Shown: positions 1-8,917, numbered from the stretch's first letter. The stretch is DNA of 64,000 nt from Granulicatella sp041433555 (GCF_041433555.1 NZ_JAPWBR010000008.1:1-64000); one strand, 5' to 3'. Numbers and translations: made by a program. Notes: generated by a model from the sequence alone, not told the origin.

Positions 1-102
1 ACCACTCCGGAAAAACAGAAAAAGCCCGATCAATTCGAAGGCGGAGGGGAAAAGAAAGGGTGGCCGGGGGAAAAAATTGTGCCGAGAAACGTACCCGATT
101 AA
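1..102 (+). CDS. 3' end of a plus-strand gene (partial)
   Basis: Frame 1 is open from the window edge to a TAA at 100-102. It would encode a 33-residue charged tail rich in Lys, Glu, Gly and Pro (TTPEKQKKPDQFEGGG then EKKGWPG...). It is followed by a hairpin terminator at about 127-169. The other two plus frames are also open here, so the frame choice rests mainly on the stop lying just before the terminator. No family can be assigned from so short a tail. Confidence 0.35.
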   Translation, partial: TTPEKQKKPDQFEGGGEKKGWPGEKIVPRNVPD

Positions 103-126
103 TGTTAAGGCACCGGAGAATAAAAA

Positions 127-169
127 AGAGTGCCCGAGAGAGGTGTTTAGTCTCCTGCTTGGGCACTCT
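127..169. terminator. Bidirectional hairpin terminator
   Basis: GAGTGCCC and GGGCACTC arms enclose a loop that itself contains GAG/CTC complementarity. A-rich sequence on the left and TGTTATTG on the right would serve the plus gene ending at 102 and the minus-strand gene ending at 177. Confidence 0.6.
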
Positions 170-176
170 GTTATTG

Positions 177-452
177 TTAGATGATGATGTCGTCGACAAA
201 TTGTTTGGCTTCTGACAAGCTCATTCCTGTTACGTTACGTAATTTTTGAATAGCTTGAATCGGTTGGCCATTGCGTTTCAATTCGCGTAAGTACTCTTCT
301 AATTCTTCTGGGATGTACGCTTCTTCTACTGGTGTACTCTCTTGTGTTGATGGTATTTGTTCCACCGCTCCGCTGGTATTTGGTTTTGTGCGGAACATCA
401 GAGCAACTACCGCTACTAAAACGACAGCGATGATAACGATTAGTAACTCCAT
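177..452 (-). CDS. Membrane-anchored protein with ribosomal L7/L12 C-terminal-like domain
   Basis: 91 aa. Residues 1-20 form a strongly hydrophobic N-terminal membrane anchor. A Pro/Ser/Thr/Glu-rich linker follows to about residue 45. A C-terminal helical segment (about 50-91, with QAIQKLRNVTGMSLSEAKQF) resembles the end of the ribosomal protein L7/L12 C-terminal domain. Such anchored L7/L12-like small proteins occur in Firmicutes and have no settled function. It is not the real ribosomal protein, because the N-terminal dimerisation domain is replaced by a membrane helix. It lies just downstream of the toxin-antitoxin pair on the same strand. Confidence 0.7.
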   Translation of the reverse strand: MELLIVIIAVVLVAVVALMFRTKPNTSGAVEQIPSTQESTPVEEAYIPEELEEYLRELKRNGQPIQAIQKLRNVTGMSLSEAKQFVDDIII

Positions 453-461
453 TGTTTTCTC

Positions 462-737
462 CTATTTCATAAATTTGTAAACACTGCTTCTATGAGCAAA
501 TTCAAATGCTATAATTTTTAATTGGTCATCTTCGATTTCTACAATTAATCTATAATCTCCAATTCTATATCTCCAATATTTTGACAAAGTTCCACGCAGA
601 GGTTTCCCCTTACTTCTAGGCTCTTCACAGTCCATCAAATTTTTTTCAATCCATTTTTTTAAGATCACTTTGGTTCCATTATCTAATTTTTTAATTTTCT
701 TTTTGAGACGTTTATCATAAGAAAGTGTGTACCTCAT
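462..737 (-). CDS. RelE/ParE-superfamily toxin of a type II toxin-antitoxin pair
   Basis: 91 aa, basic and compact. It shows the RelE/YoeB-like layout: an N-terminal helical pair (YDKRLKKKIKKLDNGTK), a central GKPLRGTLSKYWRYRIGDYRLIVEI strand region, and the C-terminal RSSVYKF end. The RYRIGDYRLI segment is typical of ribosome-dependent mRNA interferases and related fold members. The start codon shares its base with the antitoxin stop at 737, which indicates translational coupling. Family knowledge suggests an mRNA-cleaving toxin neutralised by the upstream gene; the actual target is inferred only. Confidence 0.85.
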   Translation of the reverse strand: MRYTLSYDKRLKKKIKKLDNGTKVILKKWIEKNLMDCEEPRSKGKPLRGTLSKYWRYRIGDYRLIVEIEDDQLKIIAFEFAHRSSVYKFMK

Positions 738-955
738 TATAAGTCTCCCCAGAATTCCTCATGGCCAACTAATATAACTTCTCCATTTGCTTTAGCACTT
801 TCGTACTCTTTTACAGCTTGTAAATCATATTCTTCTTCAATTTTTTCAGTTAATGCTTTCTTTAATAGGGTCGTTAATCCTTCTCCGGTAAAGTCTGCAT
901 AATTTTTAAAAAGGCGTTCTTCTTCTTTATTTAAACGTAATGAAATTGTACTCAT
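737..955 (-). CDS. RelB/DUF6290-type antitoxin
   Basis: 72 aa. The N-terminus STISLRLNKEEERLFKNYADFTG is a ribbon-helix-helix DNA-binding start, and the acidic C-terminus (about 45-72, ending GHEEFWGDL) would wrap the toxin. A good AAGGAGGGG ribosome-binding site precedes the ATG. It overlaps the toxin gene by one base. Like other RelB-type antitoxins it probably represses its own promoter, where a perfect 10-bp palindrome sits between the -10 box and the start codon. Confidence 0.85.
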   Translation of the reverse strand: MSTISLRLNKEEERLFKNYADFTGEGLTTLLKKALTEKIEEEYDLQAVKEYESAKANGEVILVGHEEFWGDL

Positions 956-972
956 TTTAACCCCTCCTTAAT

Positions 973-1009
973 TGTATATACATTGTACCACATATTTTTA
1001 TTAATTCAA
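973..1009 (-). promoter_or_regulatory. Promoter and probable autoregulatory operator of the relBE-like pair
   Basis: On the minus strand a -35 TTGAAT (1004-1009), a 16-bp spacer and a -10 TACAAT (982-987) precede the antitoxin gene. The perfect palindrome TGTATATACA (973-982) abuts the -10 box, a usual place for a ribbon-helix-helix antitoxin operator. Confidence 0.55.
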
Positions 1010-1051
1010 CTCAAATTTTAATTAAAATTAGATAATTATTTACAAACAACT

Positions 1052-1086
1052 GAACGCCGAAATCTTTAATAAGATATCGACGTTTC
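1052..1086 (-). terminator. Hairpin after holA
   Basis: Arms AACG-CG-ATCTT and AAGAT-CG-CGTT form a long imperfect hairpin just past the holA stop. The T-run is weak, so termination strength is uncertain. Confidence 0.4.
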
Positions 1087-1097
1087 AAACAGACTAA

Positions 1098-2129
1098 TTA
1101 TAACGTTCTTTGGCCGCAAAATTGGAGGATGAACCATTCCAATTGCATTTCTTTGATGCCGACGCTGGTTTTCAATGCGTACTCGGTTTCGACTAATTGC
1201 TGGAAAGCTGCTTCCAATAAGGGTGTTCCGTAGCGACGGCATTGGTTCAGCGCGAGTTTGACACGATACGGGTGCACCGCAAGTGTCTTTTGAATTTCGG
1301 GTTCTTGGTAGCCGGCTTTTTTCAAATACGACACTTGAAGCAATAGGCGGAATTGGCCTAATAGAATCGCGTTCATTTTGATTGGGTCTTCTTTTTGCAA
1401 TAACATATCGTGATAAATTTGAAGGGCACGTTTGCTGTCTTTGTTCAGGATGGCTTCTCCAAAATCAAAGATGCTTTGCTCCAAGGTCTTTGCCACTAAT
1501 GCCTCGACGGTTTCAAGTCGAATGGAATACGTTCCAATTTCGGCAACCATTAATTTATCCAGTTCTTTCATACAAGTAGTAAGCGAGTATTGTGTTTTGA
1601 GGAGTAAAGTGTTTAACGCCTCTTCTTGAATGCCATATTGTTGCGAACGTAAATAGTCCTTGATGTATTGTCTCACATCGCGTTCTGAAAGTTCGCTTGC
1701 ATCCAGAAGAACGGCAACCTTCTTCAACTGTTTCACGATTTTTTTACGTTGGTCCAACTTTTCGTACGGCGCAAAGAAGACCATCACCGAACTGTCCATC
1801 GGATTTTCTAAATATGCTTGTAGGCGGTCCAACTGATGGTCGATGGATTTCTTTTCCTTCTCCCCTGTTAAAAACGTTGGATTATCAATCATAACCAATC
1901 TGCGGTCTCCAAAAAATGGCACAGACTCCGCATCTTGAACCGCGGTTTGAACGGACACTTCATCCATATTGAATCGTCCCACGTTCAAATCTTGATCTTC
2001 AGGAGCGACAATGGTGTCCAAAAATACTTTACGTGCAAGCTCTTGTAAGTACGGTTCTTTCCCTTGAACGAGATAAACCAGACTAACTTGCCCTTTTTTA
2101 ATTCGATTGAGCTGTTTCTCAAATTCCAT
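1098..2129 (-). CDS. holA: DNA polymerase III subunit delta
   Basis: 343 aa, normal length for HolA. The subunit opens the beta sliding clamp within the clamp-loader complex. The N-terminal AAA+-like fold without a functional P-loop (LVYLVQGKEPYLQELARKVF) and the central VQDAESVPFFGDRRLVMIDNP block are typical. The C-terminal helical collar domain ends in VGIKEMQLEWFILQFC. A clear AGGAGG precedes the ATG. It follows comEC on the same strand after a short gap, the comEA-comEC-holA order common in Firmicutes. Confidence 0.93.
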   Translation of the reverse strand: MEFEKQLNRIKKGQVSLVYLVQGKEPYLQELARKVFLDTIVAPEDQDLNVGRFNMDEVSVQTAVQDAESVPFFGDRRLVMIDNPTFLTGEKEKKSIDHQLDRLQAYLENPMDSSVMVFFAPYEKLDQRKKIVKQLKKVAVLLDASELSERDVRQYIKDYLRSQQYGIQEEALNTLLLKTQYSLTTCMKELDKLMVAEIGTYSIRLETVEALVAKTLEQSIFDFGEAILNKDSKRALQIYHDMLLQKEDPIKMNAILLGQFRLLLQVSYLKKAGYQEPEIQKTLAVHPYRVKLALNQCRRYGTPLLEAAFQQLVETEYALKTSVGIKEMQLEWFILQFCGQRTL

Positions 2130-2176
2130 TTCTTCGCCTCCTGTTGTTTTAGTTTATCTTGAAAACGAGTCTTTGT

Positions 2177-4504
2177 CTATTGTTTCAATTCTTTTTTCCG
2201 TTTCGTAAGCCTTGTTGTGACTTCTAATTTTTCGCGGGTAAACCGAAGCCGAATTTGCCCGTCTTGGTCCGTCCGGAAAATGATAGCACCAGTAGCTTTC
2301 AAGCGCGCCAAAGTCTCTGGACTGGGATGCCCATAGTGATTGTGCTTCCCACACGATATGAACGCGAGCCTTGGCTGAACGAGTTTAAGCAGCGCCTCGC
2401 CACTCGATGTCCTGCTCCCGTGATGCCCCGCTTTAAGGATTGAGAACCGCAAGTTTGGATTCGCCTGAACGACAGCCTCTTCCACCTTCTCTGAAGCGTC
2501 TCCTGTTAGAAGAATCGTCTGCTTCATCACTGTCACTAGCGCCAGTATCGAGTCTTCATTTTCCGCATGAGATAACCCTTTTGGCCATAACACCTTCCAC
2601 GTCGTCTCATTCCATTTCCACTCGTCTCCTGTGAGTACTAATCGCCACTGAATCTTTGGATACTTCTTTTTCATTTCCTGCATCAGTGGAATTTTCTCCA
2701 TGCCTTTCCCGATAATGAGCTGTCGGATAGTGAGATGCTTGGCGATGGTTTTTAAGTTTCCAACATGGTCTTCGTCCCCGTGAGACAACATGACTTGTGA
2801 GAGCTCCGAGAGCCCCTCTGCTTGCAAGGCTGGCACAACTGTGGTGATCCCTTGGTCTTTTTTCTTCCTGTGCCGCCACGCCTCTTTCTGTTTAAAATCA
2901 GAGAGTCCCCCTGTATCAATGAGCGTCGCCTGATTCCACCCCGGCGCTAAAAGAAGGATGGAGTCCCCTTGTTCAACGTCCACCATCACGAGTTCCGTTC
3001 CCCAGTGATAGGGCACTTCCATCAATAGCGCTAGTATGGCTAGTCCCCCAAGGACGCCTTTTTTTATCGTCATCTTTCGTAGCTCGAATAAAATTCCTAT
3101 CGCAATAAGAATCGTTAGAAAGAGAACTACTTCCCACTTGTCCCAAATCCCCAGTGTGAATTTTGTAAAGGACAACTGCTGGCAAAAGGTAAGAACCTTT
3201 GAGACCCCAGAGAGAATCCCTTCTCCAACCGTTGTTAGAACTTCTATTAGCGGCGCAAAACTTAACAATACTGCGAATAAATAGGCCGTCAATAACGGAA
3301 ATAGCAGCATTTCAAATAGCATCGAAAAGAGCGCAGTCAAAAGAATACTCAGTGCGTTCCAATAAAAGAAATACTGGCACAGAAGAGGCAATGCAATCAG
3401 ACTCATCCCAATCGGCACCCACAAATTAGCGCGAATGCGAGGCAAAACAGCGCGTTGCCATTTCGAAAGAAAAATAATAATGGCCGTTAATCCATAACTG
3501 AGTTGAAAGGCTATATTTAAAAGAATCCCTGGCCAAACCAGAATAGACGCTATCACCATCCACAAAAGGCAGTCCATCTGCGTGCTCCCCCGTTTCTTGA
3601 TGAATGGTTTGGATACGGCAGCAATCACCACCATTCCAATAGCACGGGTACCGCTAATATTCCAACCAATCACAAATCCGTAGAGCACTACAAAAAGAAC
3701 CAGTAAGCCCCGCGTTTTCTCTCTAGTAATGCCGATTCGCCAACAGAGCCGTTTGATGCAAGCGACCATTAAGGAGATATGTAATCCCGAAATCGCTAAA
3801 AGATGCAAGAGACCAAGCTGTTTGTATTGCTCCCACTCTTCTTCGATAAATCCAGTTCGGTCCGCTAAGAGTAAGGCAAGCGTATATTGTTTCATGCGGC
3901 TGTCTTTTTGAGAACGTACCCCTTGCAACAACCAAGAGCGAAGATATTCCACAAAGCTCCAGAACCCTGGAACACTCTTCATCCCAGAATTCAATCGTTC
4001 AACCTTCAAAGCGTGCATCACGCCAAGACTAAGATAATAGTTTTTTGCATCAAAATTCCCTTTATTGCGTGCATGCTCGATTTCTTCAATGGTCCCTTCA
4101 AACGAGACACGCACCACTTGACGTAACTGCAAGAAGGCTCGTTGCTCAGATTCCGACTCGAGTACATAATAGAAGAAAACTTTCTCGTGCTTCGTTCCAG
4201 CTTCCAGCGTGGCAGTTCCGGTTACTAAATCGCCATTCACCTTTAATTGATTCGGGTTTAATACGAGTTGCCCAGTAATCGCATCATCAACGGTAAAAGA
4301 CGGATGCGTTACTTCACGTATATATAAAAATAACCGCAGCCCTACCGCTACACATAGCACGATACCGAGCACTCTTTTCCATGTCTCGTGCCCTCGTTTC
4401 CACGCCACAACAATGATGAATAAAGGGACAATCCACCATGCGACTGACCCTTCGAATACAACGATGCTAGACGCTACAAGCACTGCTAGTATCCAGTAAC
4501 TCAT
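2177..4504 (-). CDS. comEC: Competence protein ComEC, DNA-uptake channel
   Basis: 775 aa, full length for the family. ComEC is the inner-membrane channel that carries single-stranded DNA into the cell during transformation. An N-terminal membrane and OB-like region comes first, then the competence-domain membrane core (LLHLLAISGLHISLM is its hallmark). A C-terminal metallo-beta-lactamase-like domain starts near residue 510, with MVDVEQGDSILLLAPG and the metal-binding SHGDEDHVGN near residue 576. The ATG overlaps the comEA stop, so the two are translationally coupled. The frame is intact, which leaves DNA uptake possible. Confidence 0.95.
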   Translation of the reverse strand: MSYWILAVLVASSIVVFEGSVAWWIVPLFIIVVAWKRGHETWKRVLGIVLCVAVGLRLFLYIREVTHPSFTVDDAITGQLVLNPNQLKVNGDLVTGTATLEAGTKHEKVFFYYVLESESEQRAFLQLRQVVRVSFEGTIEEIEHARNKGNFDAKNYYLSLGVMHALKVERLNSGMKSVPGFWSFVEYLRSWLLQGVRSQKDSRMKQYTLALLLADRTGFIEEEWEQYKQLGLLHLLAISGLHISLMVACIKRLCWRIGITREKTRGLLVLFVVLYGFVIGWNISGTRAIGMVVIAAVSKPFIKKRGSTQMDCLLWMVIASILVWPGILLNIAFQLSYGLTAIIIFLSKWQRAVLPRIRANLWVPIGMSLIALPLLCQYFFYWNALSILLTALFSMLFEMLLFPLLTAYLFAVLLSFAPLIEVLTTVGEGILSGVSKVLTFCQQLSFTKFTLGIWDKWEVVLFLTILIAIGILFELRKMTIKKGVLGGLAILALLMEVPYHWGTELVMVDVEQGDSILLLAPGWNQATLIDTGGLSDFKQKEAWRHRKKKDQGITTVVPALQAEGLSELSQVMLSHGDEDHVGNLKTIAKHLTIRQLIIGKGMEKIPLMQEMKKKYPKIQWRLVLTGDEWKWNETTWKVLWPKGLSHAENEDSILALVTVMKQTILLTGDASEKVEEAVVQANPNLRFSILKAGHHGSRTSSGEALLKLVQPRLAFISCGKHNHYGHPSPETLARLKATGAIIFRTDQDGQIRLRFTREKLEVTTRLTKRKKELKQ

Positions 4505-5133
4505 TGCGTCACAATCCTTTCTTGAAAGGACTCGAAGAGCTTCTTACCAATTCCTCGGACTTTCATTAAATCTTCCTTTGTTTGAAACGAACCGTTTTTC
4601 TTGCGGTATTCAATAATCGCCTCCGCCTTCTTCTCGCCGACACCCTTCAATGTCTTCAGCTCTTCCACCGTTGCCGTATTAATATTCACTTTTCCTTCTT
4701 TAGCTTCTTCTTTACTTGTTGCTCCTGCTGGAATTTCCTCAGCTTCTTCTCCAACTTTTTGTACAACAATCACCATTTGATCTTCTATCCGCTTCGCTAA
4801 GTTCACTTTCTGGCTATCCGCCTCGTCCGTCAATCCTCCGGCGGCATCGAGCGCGTCCTTTACACGATCTCCAACCTTCATTTGATAGACTCCCGGATTT
4901 TTCACCGATCCTTTTATATCCACGAAAATGACTGTTTCTTGCGTCGTACTGACTTCTGTCTTTTCTACCAGCATTGTCGTCTCTACCACTGTCGTTCCTT
5001 CCACGGACTCTTCTTTTTTAGAAAACAAGCCTCCTACACCCACTAATATAAGAAGGATTCCACCAATGACAGCAGCCTTGGCCGACAAACTCCACGACTC
5101 CCATTTTTCTTTCCACTCATCAAAAAAAGCCAT
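4501..5133 (-). CDS. comEA: ComEA, membrane-anchored DNA receptor for uptake
   Basis: About 210 aa from the ATG at 5133, which has AAGGAG eight bases upstream; a GTG nine bases further upstream overlaps that site and is less likely. There is one membrane helix (about 20-38), a SLBB-like beta-grasp domain (about 70-125, VDIKGSVKNPGVYQMKVG) and a C-terminal helix-hairpin-helix DNA-binding domain (VNINTATVEELKTLKGVG). ComEA binds incoming double-stranded DNA and hands it to ComEC, encoded next with a four-base overlap. Confidence 0.94.
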   Translation of the reverse strand: MAFFDEWKEKWESWSLSAKAAVIGGILLILVGVGGLFSKKEESVEGTTVVETTMLVEKTEVSTTQETVIFVDIKGSVKNPGVYQMKVGDRVKDALDAAGGLTDEADSQKVNLAKRIEDQMVIVVQKVGEEAEEIPAGATSKEEAKEGKVNINTATVEELKTLKGVGEKKAEAIIEYRKKNGSFQTKEDLMKVRGIGKKLFESFQERIVTQ

Positions 5134-5192
5134 TTCTCTCACTCCTTAAAAAGATTTCTCCAATTAAAGATATGAGAAAAATGACTCATTGG

Positions 5193-6236
5193 TTATAGAT
5201 TTTTTAGAATTTCAATGGCTTCATCCAAAGTCTTCACAGGATAAATTTTAATTTCTGTTCCTAACTTCGCAGCCGCTTCTTTGACTTCTTCATAGTTTGA
5301 TTTAATATCTGGATAACGTGCACGCATTTCGTCCGTGATTTCATCGTCTGGGGCTAAGAAAACTGTCGCACCCGCTTCAATCGCAGCCACTAATTTCTTA
5401 TCAATTCCACCGATACGTCCAACCGTTCCATCTAATTCAATCGTTCCTGTTCCGGCAATATTATGTCCGTTTTTCAAATGACTATTCGTAATTTGGTTAT
5501 AAATTTCAAGCGTGAACATCAAACCACCTGAAGGGCCACTCACACCATGAGGGTCAAATTCAACGGATGGGTCAGAAGTCACATCTTCGTCCACTTCCCC
5601 GCCAAATCCAAGACGGATACCACCAGTACGGCTATCCATTTTCAACTGACCGCTGATCATCATTGTTGCATCATCACGTTTCACTTGAAGGACGAGCGTA
5701 TGTCCTGGTTCAAGGCTTGCTAAATAGTCTCTTAAATCTTCAAAACTCTCATCGGTATTCCCTGGGCTCTTTCCGTCAATCGTTTCGATAATATCTCCGA
5801 CTTTTAATTTGTCACGGAAATTAGAGTTTGGATCCACACGTGTGACGAAAATACCATTTACATGTCGTTCGACCGTTTTTCCAGCAGCTTCAAAAGCAAC
5901 TCGAACCGCTTTTGAACGCGCATTACGCATACTGAAATCTTGCAAGGTATCGAATTCTTCTGGTGTATAATCCCCGAATACCTCTTCGGACGGAACCATT
6001 TCGTGGTGCTTCAAGAACTTTTTAAAGTACGTTAAAACGGTCGCCTGCTCGACATACACCGTCAGCACCCTGAGAGAACCTGGATCCTCATCTTTTGATC
6101 CACTAATCGTTAAAAATTGGGATACTTCTTCTGCAGTCCCTGGCGATTCAATCACATACGGGATTGGAATCATCGCAACAATCGCTAATACAACGAAAAT
6201 TAAGGCTGCAATAATAATCTTCTTAACCTTTGACAT
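5193..6236 (-). CDS. Membrane-anchored PDZ/Lon-like serine protease (SepM/YlbL type)
   Basis: 347 aa. An N-terminal signal-anchor helix (about 5-27) is followed by a PDZ domain (about 125-195) and a Lon-type proteolytic domain with the GPSGG nucleophile (Ser236) and the lysine of the GGIDKK motif (Lys281). The active site therefore faces outward. In streptococci the SepM relative trims the competence-stimulating peptide; in Bacillus YlbL is a membrane protease linked to the DNA-damage checkpoint. Which role applies here is inference. GGAG precedes the ATG, and the gene overlaps the end of coaD. Confidence 0.88.
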   Translation of the reverse strand: MSKVKKIIIAALIFVVLAIVAMIPIPYVIESPGTAEEVSQFLTISGSKDEDPGSLRVLTVYVEQATVLTYFKKFLKHHEMVPSEEVFGDYTPEEFDTLQDFSMRNARSKAVRVAFEAAGKTVERHVNGIFVTRVDPNSNFRDKLKVGDIIETIDGKSPGNTDESFEDLRDYLASLEPGHTLVLQVKRDDATMMISGQLKMDSRTGGIRLGFGGEVDEDVTSDPSVEFDPHGVSGPSGGLMFTLEIYNQITNSHLKNGHNIAGTGTIELDGTVGRIGGIDKKLVAAIEAGATVFLAPDDEITDEMRARYPDIKSNYEEVKEAAAKLGTEIKIYPVKTLDEAIEILKNL

Positions 6237-6756
6237 CTGTTATCTCCTCATCCATTTTTATTGTGCGTTCAGGCGCATCTTTGTATTTTTCTTGTAAGGC
6301 ATCGGCTACTACACTTGGAACAAACGGTGTTACGTCCCCTCCAAATCGAGCTAATTCCTTCATCATTGACGAACTTACAAATCGGTACTCTTCTTTGCTG
6401 AGTAATAATACTGTCTCAACATCACCGTTTTGGACACGGTTATGAGATGCAAGAGTCGCTTCATATTCAAAGTCGGTTGCGTTTCGAACGCCACGGACAA
6501 GAACGCTCGCTCCTAACTGTGCCGCTGCTTCTACAGTTAAACCTCCGCTTACGGCGACCACTCTGGCATTAGGTACATGCGCAATCACCTTTTCAACCAG
6601 TGATTTTCGCTCGTCCAAAGAAAATAAATAGTTTTTCTGAACATTATGCGATAAAACGACAATGACTTCATCGAAGAGCTCACTGCTTCGCTCGATAATA
6701 TCTAAATGCCCATTCGTAATCGGATCGAAGCTTCCTGCTACTACCGCTTTTCTCAT
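6223..6756 (-). CDS. coaD: Phosphopantetheine adenylyltransferase
   Basis: About 177 aa from the ATG at 6756, preceded by GAGGAGG; the open frame runs 11 codons further upstream into rsmD without a ribosome-binding site. CoaD makes dephospho-CoA from 4'-phosphopantetheine and ATP. The nucleotidyltransferase signature GSFDPITNGH is at the N-terminus and the family's RGVRNATDFEYE segment follows. It sits immediately after rsmD, a standard Firmicute pair. Confidence 0.95.
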   Translation of the reverse strand: MRKAVVAGSFDPITNGHLDIIERSSELFDEVIVVLSHNVQKNYLFSLDERKSLVEKVIAHVPNARVVAVSGGLTVEAAAQLGASVLVRGVRNATDFEYEATLASHNRVQNGDVETVLLLSKEEYRFVSSSMMKELARFGGDVTPFVPSVVADALQEKYKDAPERTIKMDEEITDVKG

Positions 6757-6757
6757 C

Positions 6758-7333
6758 TTAAGCCTCCTCTTCGCTAGTCGCACGGTCATAGAACACTAAG
6801 GCTGTAATCCCGTACTCCACGCGCTTATATTGCTCAAATTCTAAAATTCGCTCTGGAAGTTGCACTTCCTTATCCACCTCACAGACAATCACGCAGTCTG
6901 GAGAAACTAGATTCAACTCCTGCAACTGCTCAATGTCCTTTACAATTTCTTGCAGGCGATATGGCGGATCCATAAACACCAACTTGAACGGTTCAAACGC
7001 TGGGTCACTCGCAATGGTTTTGAGTCCTTGTTTGACGTTTTGTCGTTTTAAATGAAATTGTTCGGGTGATTTTGTAATCTCAATATTTTGCTCAATCGTC
7101 TTTTGCGCTAAGCGATTGTTCTCGAATAGAAACGCACGGTCCATCCCACGAGAGACGGCCTCGATGGCAACGGCTCCGCTTCCGCTGTACATGTCGAGCA
7201 TGACTCCTCCGTCAAAATAACCGCCAAGAATATTGAAGAGCGATTCTTTTATCTTGTCAGTCGTCGGACGAGTATTTTGGCCCGGTACTGCCTTTAAGCG
7301 TCTTCCGCCAAATTCTCCTGAAATAATTCGCAC
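6758..7333 (-). CDS. rsmD: 16S rRNA (guanine966-N2)-methyltransferase RsmD
   Basis: 191 aa. The start is a GTG with AAGGAGG eight bases upstream. SAM-binding motif I is DMYSGSGAVAIEA, and the catalytic DPPY motif (VFMDPPY) is present, as in N2-guanine methyltransferases. It begins with the family's typical MRIISGEFGGRRL. First gene of the rsmD-coaD-protease run; a long intergenic structured repeat lies upstream. Confidence 0.95.
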   Translation of the reverse strand: MRIISGEFGGRRLKAVPGQNTRPTTDKIKESLFNILGGYFDGGVMLDMYSGSGAVAIEAVSRGMDRAFLFENNRLAQKTIEQNIEITKSPEQFHLKRQNVKQGLKTIASDPAFEPFKLVFMDPPYRLQEIVKDIEQLQELNLVSPDCVIVCEVDKEVQLPERILEFEQYKRVEYGITALVFYDRATSEEEA

Positions 7334-7458
7334 AGTGCATTCCTCCTTATTTCACTATAATACCATATTCCAGCGCTCTTTCGTGAGTTTTTTATAAAAT
7401 AAGTAGTGCATCGACTGAGCAAAGGATTTCTTATGGTGCTTCTTGAGCGTTAGCCTAA

Positions 7459-7647
7459 GACGATGATTCGAATCCTTGCGGATTTTTTTATAATAGCTGT
7501 AATGGGGCACCGGCTTGAGCCATAGTCTCAAGCTCTTTCAAGATTCAAACGTACTCTAGAAAATAAATTTTCAAGCGTACGTAATTCACTTTGAATGCCA
7601 TCCCCCATTACTGCTATTATAAAATCCGCTCGATTCTTCTCATCGTC
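7459..7647. repeat. Large intergenic structured repeat, copy A
   Basis: The 517-base gap between rsmD and the NusG-II gene holds a large imperfect inverted repeat. The left arm (7459-7507) and right arm (7602-7647) share blocks such as GACGATGA, GCGGATTTT, TATAATAGC and GTAATGGGG. Between them lie a GCACCGG motif, a CTTGAG/CTCAAG hairpin and an ATTCAAA-CGTAC/GTACG-TTTGAAT hairpin. The same motifs recur in copies B, C and D. No plausible protein is encoded. Either side of the repeat I see only weaker, partly complementary sequence. Confidence 0.8.
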
Positions 7648-7813
7648 AACTTCAAAGAGAAATTCTAACACAGTAGTGCTCTCATTCTTATTAATGCACG
7701 AAACTATATGGAATAATACATGCGCTGTGTGAGTTTAGGTAATTTGGCGCAGCTTAAAGGCTACTGGCAAAATGCTCTCCTCCTCGGAACGGGAACAGTC
7801 GCGGGAACGAAAA

Positions 7814-7841
7814 AAAGTTCGCCACGACTGTAGCGAACTTT
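7814..7841 (-). terminator. Rho-independent terminator of the NusG-II gene
   Basis: AAAGTTCGC (7814-7822) and GCGAACTTT (7833-7841) form a perfect 9-bp stem. Read on the minus strand it is followed by a run of T. Confidence 0.85.
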
Positions 7842-7849
7842 ACATTGTT

Positions 7850-8281
7850 TTATAACGGGATAATGGTGTCATTATCACTATTAGCAGGCTCGGTTGAGAT
7901 AATCTCAATCATCAGCCCATGTGGCAAGCAGATACTGGTCTGACCTGGCTGGGAAATCCAACCTGTTTGTACCGCGATTTGGTCTGGACTATTATCTTCT
8001 TTGTCACGGATACGCGTTCCATCGACTTCAATAATATTATATTGATCGTCATGAGGATAATAGATGAACTCTTCATGCGGTGTATTTTCACTGAGTTCAA
8101 AGCGCTCGATTTCTTCTCCGTCAATTGTGAGAATCGCGTAAATTTTTGCTTCTTCTTTTCTCGTTGCTTGTTGATAAGCAAAGATGGCATTTGGTAAAAA
8201 TGATAGCGCCAATAACACGAGCACAATAATAATGTCGAATGGCTTTATCAAATGGGAATACTTCTTAAATATCGTTCTCAT
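7850..8281 (-). CDS. NusG domain II-containing membrane protein
   Basis: 143 aa. One N-terminal membrane helix (about 14-36, DIIIVLVLLALSFLPNAIFAY) is followed by an extracytoplasmic beta domain of the NusG_II type (YNIIEVDGTRIRDKEDNSPDQIAVQTGWISQPGQTSICLPHGLMIEI). The conserved core in this family is G-W-I-S-x-P-G-x-x-x-I-C-L-P-x-G. Members often sit beside small membrane transport or flavin-export genes, but that partner is not seen here. It overlaps the preceding YbjN-like gene by 17 bases. Function unknown. Confidence 0.8.
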   Translation of the reverse strand: MRTIFKKYSHLIKPFDIIIVLVLLALSFLPNAIFAYQQATRKEEAKIYAILTIDGEEIERFELSENTPHEEFIYYPHDDQYNIIEVDGTRIRDKEDNSPDQIAVQTGWISQPGQTSICLPHGLMIEIISTEPANSDNDTIIPL

Positions 8282-8699
8282 CCTTTAACTCTAATAATGT
8301 TCTACGTACTTCTGAGGCAATTTTTGAACCAATCACGAGTAATTCATACAAGGTAAAAGTTTCAAATGGAGTTACACGGCCCACATAGCGAATAAATAGC
8401 TCGCCGTCTGAATCCACGAGTAGCGTATAGTAGGCCACTAACTCCTGGTTCAAGCGATTAATGGAATAGAGCACATCAAATAAATCTAAGCCAAAGTCTC
8501 TTCCATTCCCGATTCCTTCATAGGTAATTTGGTAATCGGTACGGTCCTCGCTATCATCGAAAACGACGCTAAACGGAAACTCGGCTTCTCCTTCTGAATA
8601 CAGACCAAGAAACGCGATTCCACCATCGCCTAAATCTTTCTTATCTAGCTTCAAATCACGATTCTTTAAAACCGTCTCAAATGATTCACTAACCTTCAT
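8265..8699 (-). CDS. YbjN-like protein of unknown function
   Basis: 144 aa from the ATG at 8699, which has AAAGGAG at the right distance; the frame continues seven codons further up. No signal peptide. The middle part (LFDVLYSINRLNQELVAYYTLLVDSDGELFIRYVGRV) has the pattern of YbjN/type-III-chaperone-like folds: an acidic helix, then two strands around a D-G-E-L turn. The assignment is by pattern only. It is co-transcribed and overlapping with the NusG-II membrane protein. Confidence 0.55.
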   Translation of the reverse strand: MKVSESFETVLKNRDLKLDKKDLGDGGIAFLGLYSEGEAEFPFSVVFDDSEDRTDYQITYEGIGNGRDFGLDLFDVLYSINRLNQELVAYYTLLVDSDGELFIRYVGRVTPFETFTLYELLVIGSKIASEVRRTLLELKDENDI

Positions 8700-8917
8700 C
8701 GTGGCCACTCCTTTCGCCATTTGTATATTCTATTTTACTAGATTCCCTCCTATTTCACAACCAAACACCGAAATCCTGCACTTTTCTTCTCTATTAGATA
8801 CTAAGAACTGCTTCATTTTGGCCGATTTTTTAGTTACTTCATTCTCTTCCCTTGTATTCCTATTCATTAAAAAACAGCAAACCAATTCCGTTTACTGTTT
8901 CGTAAAATAATCTTTTA

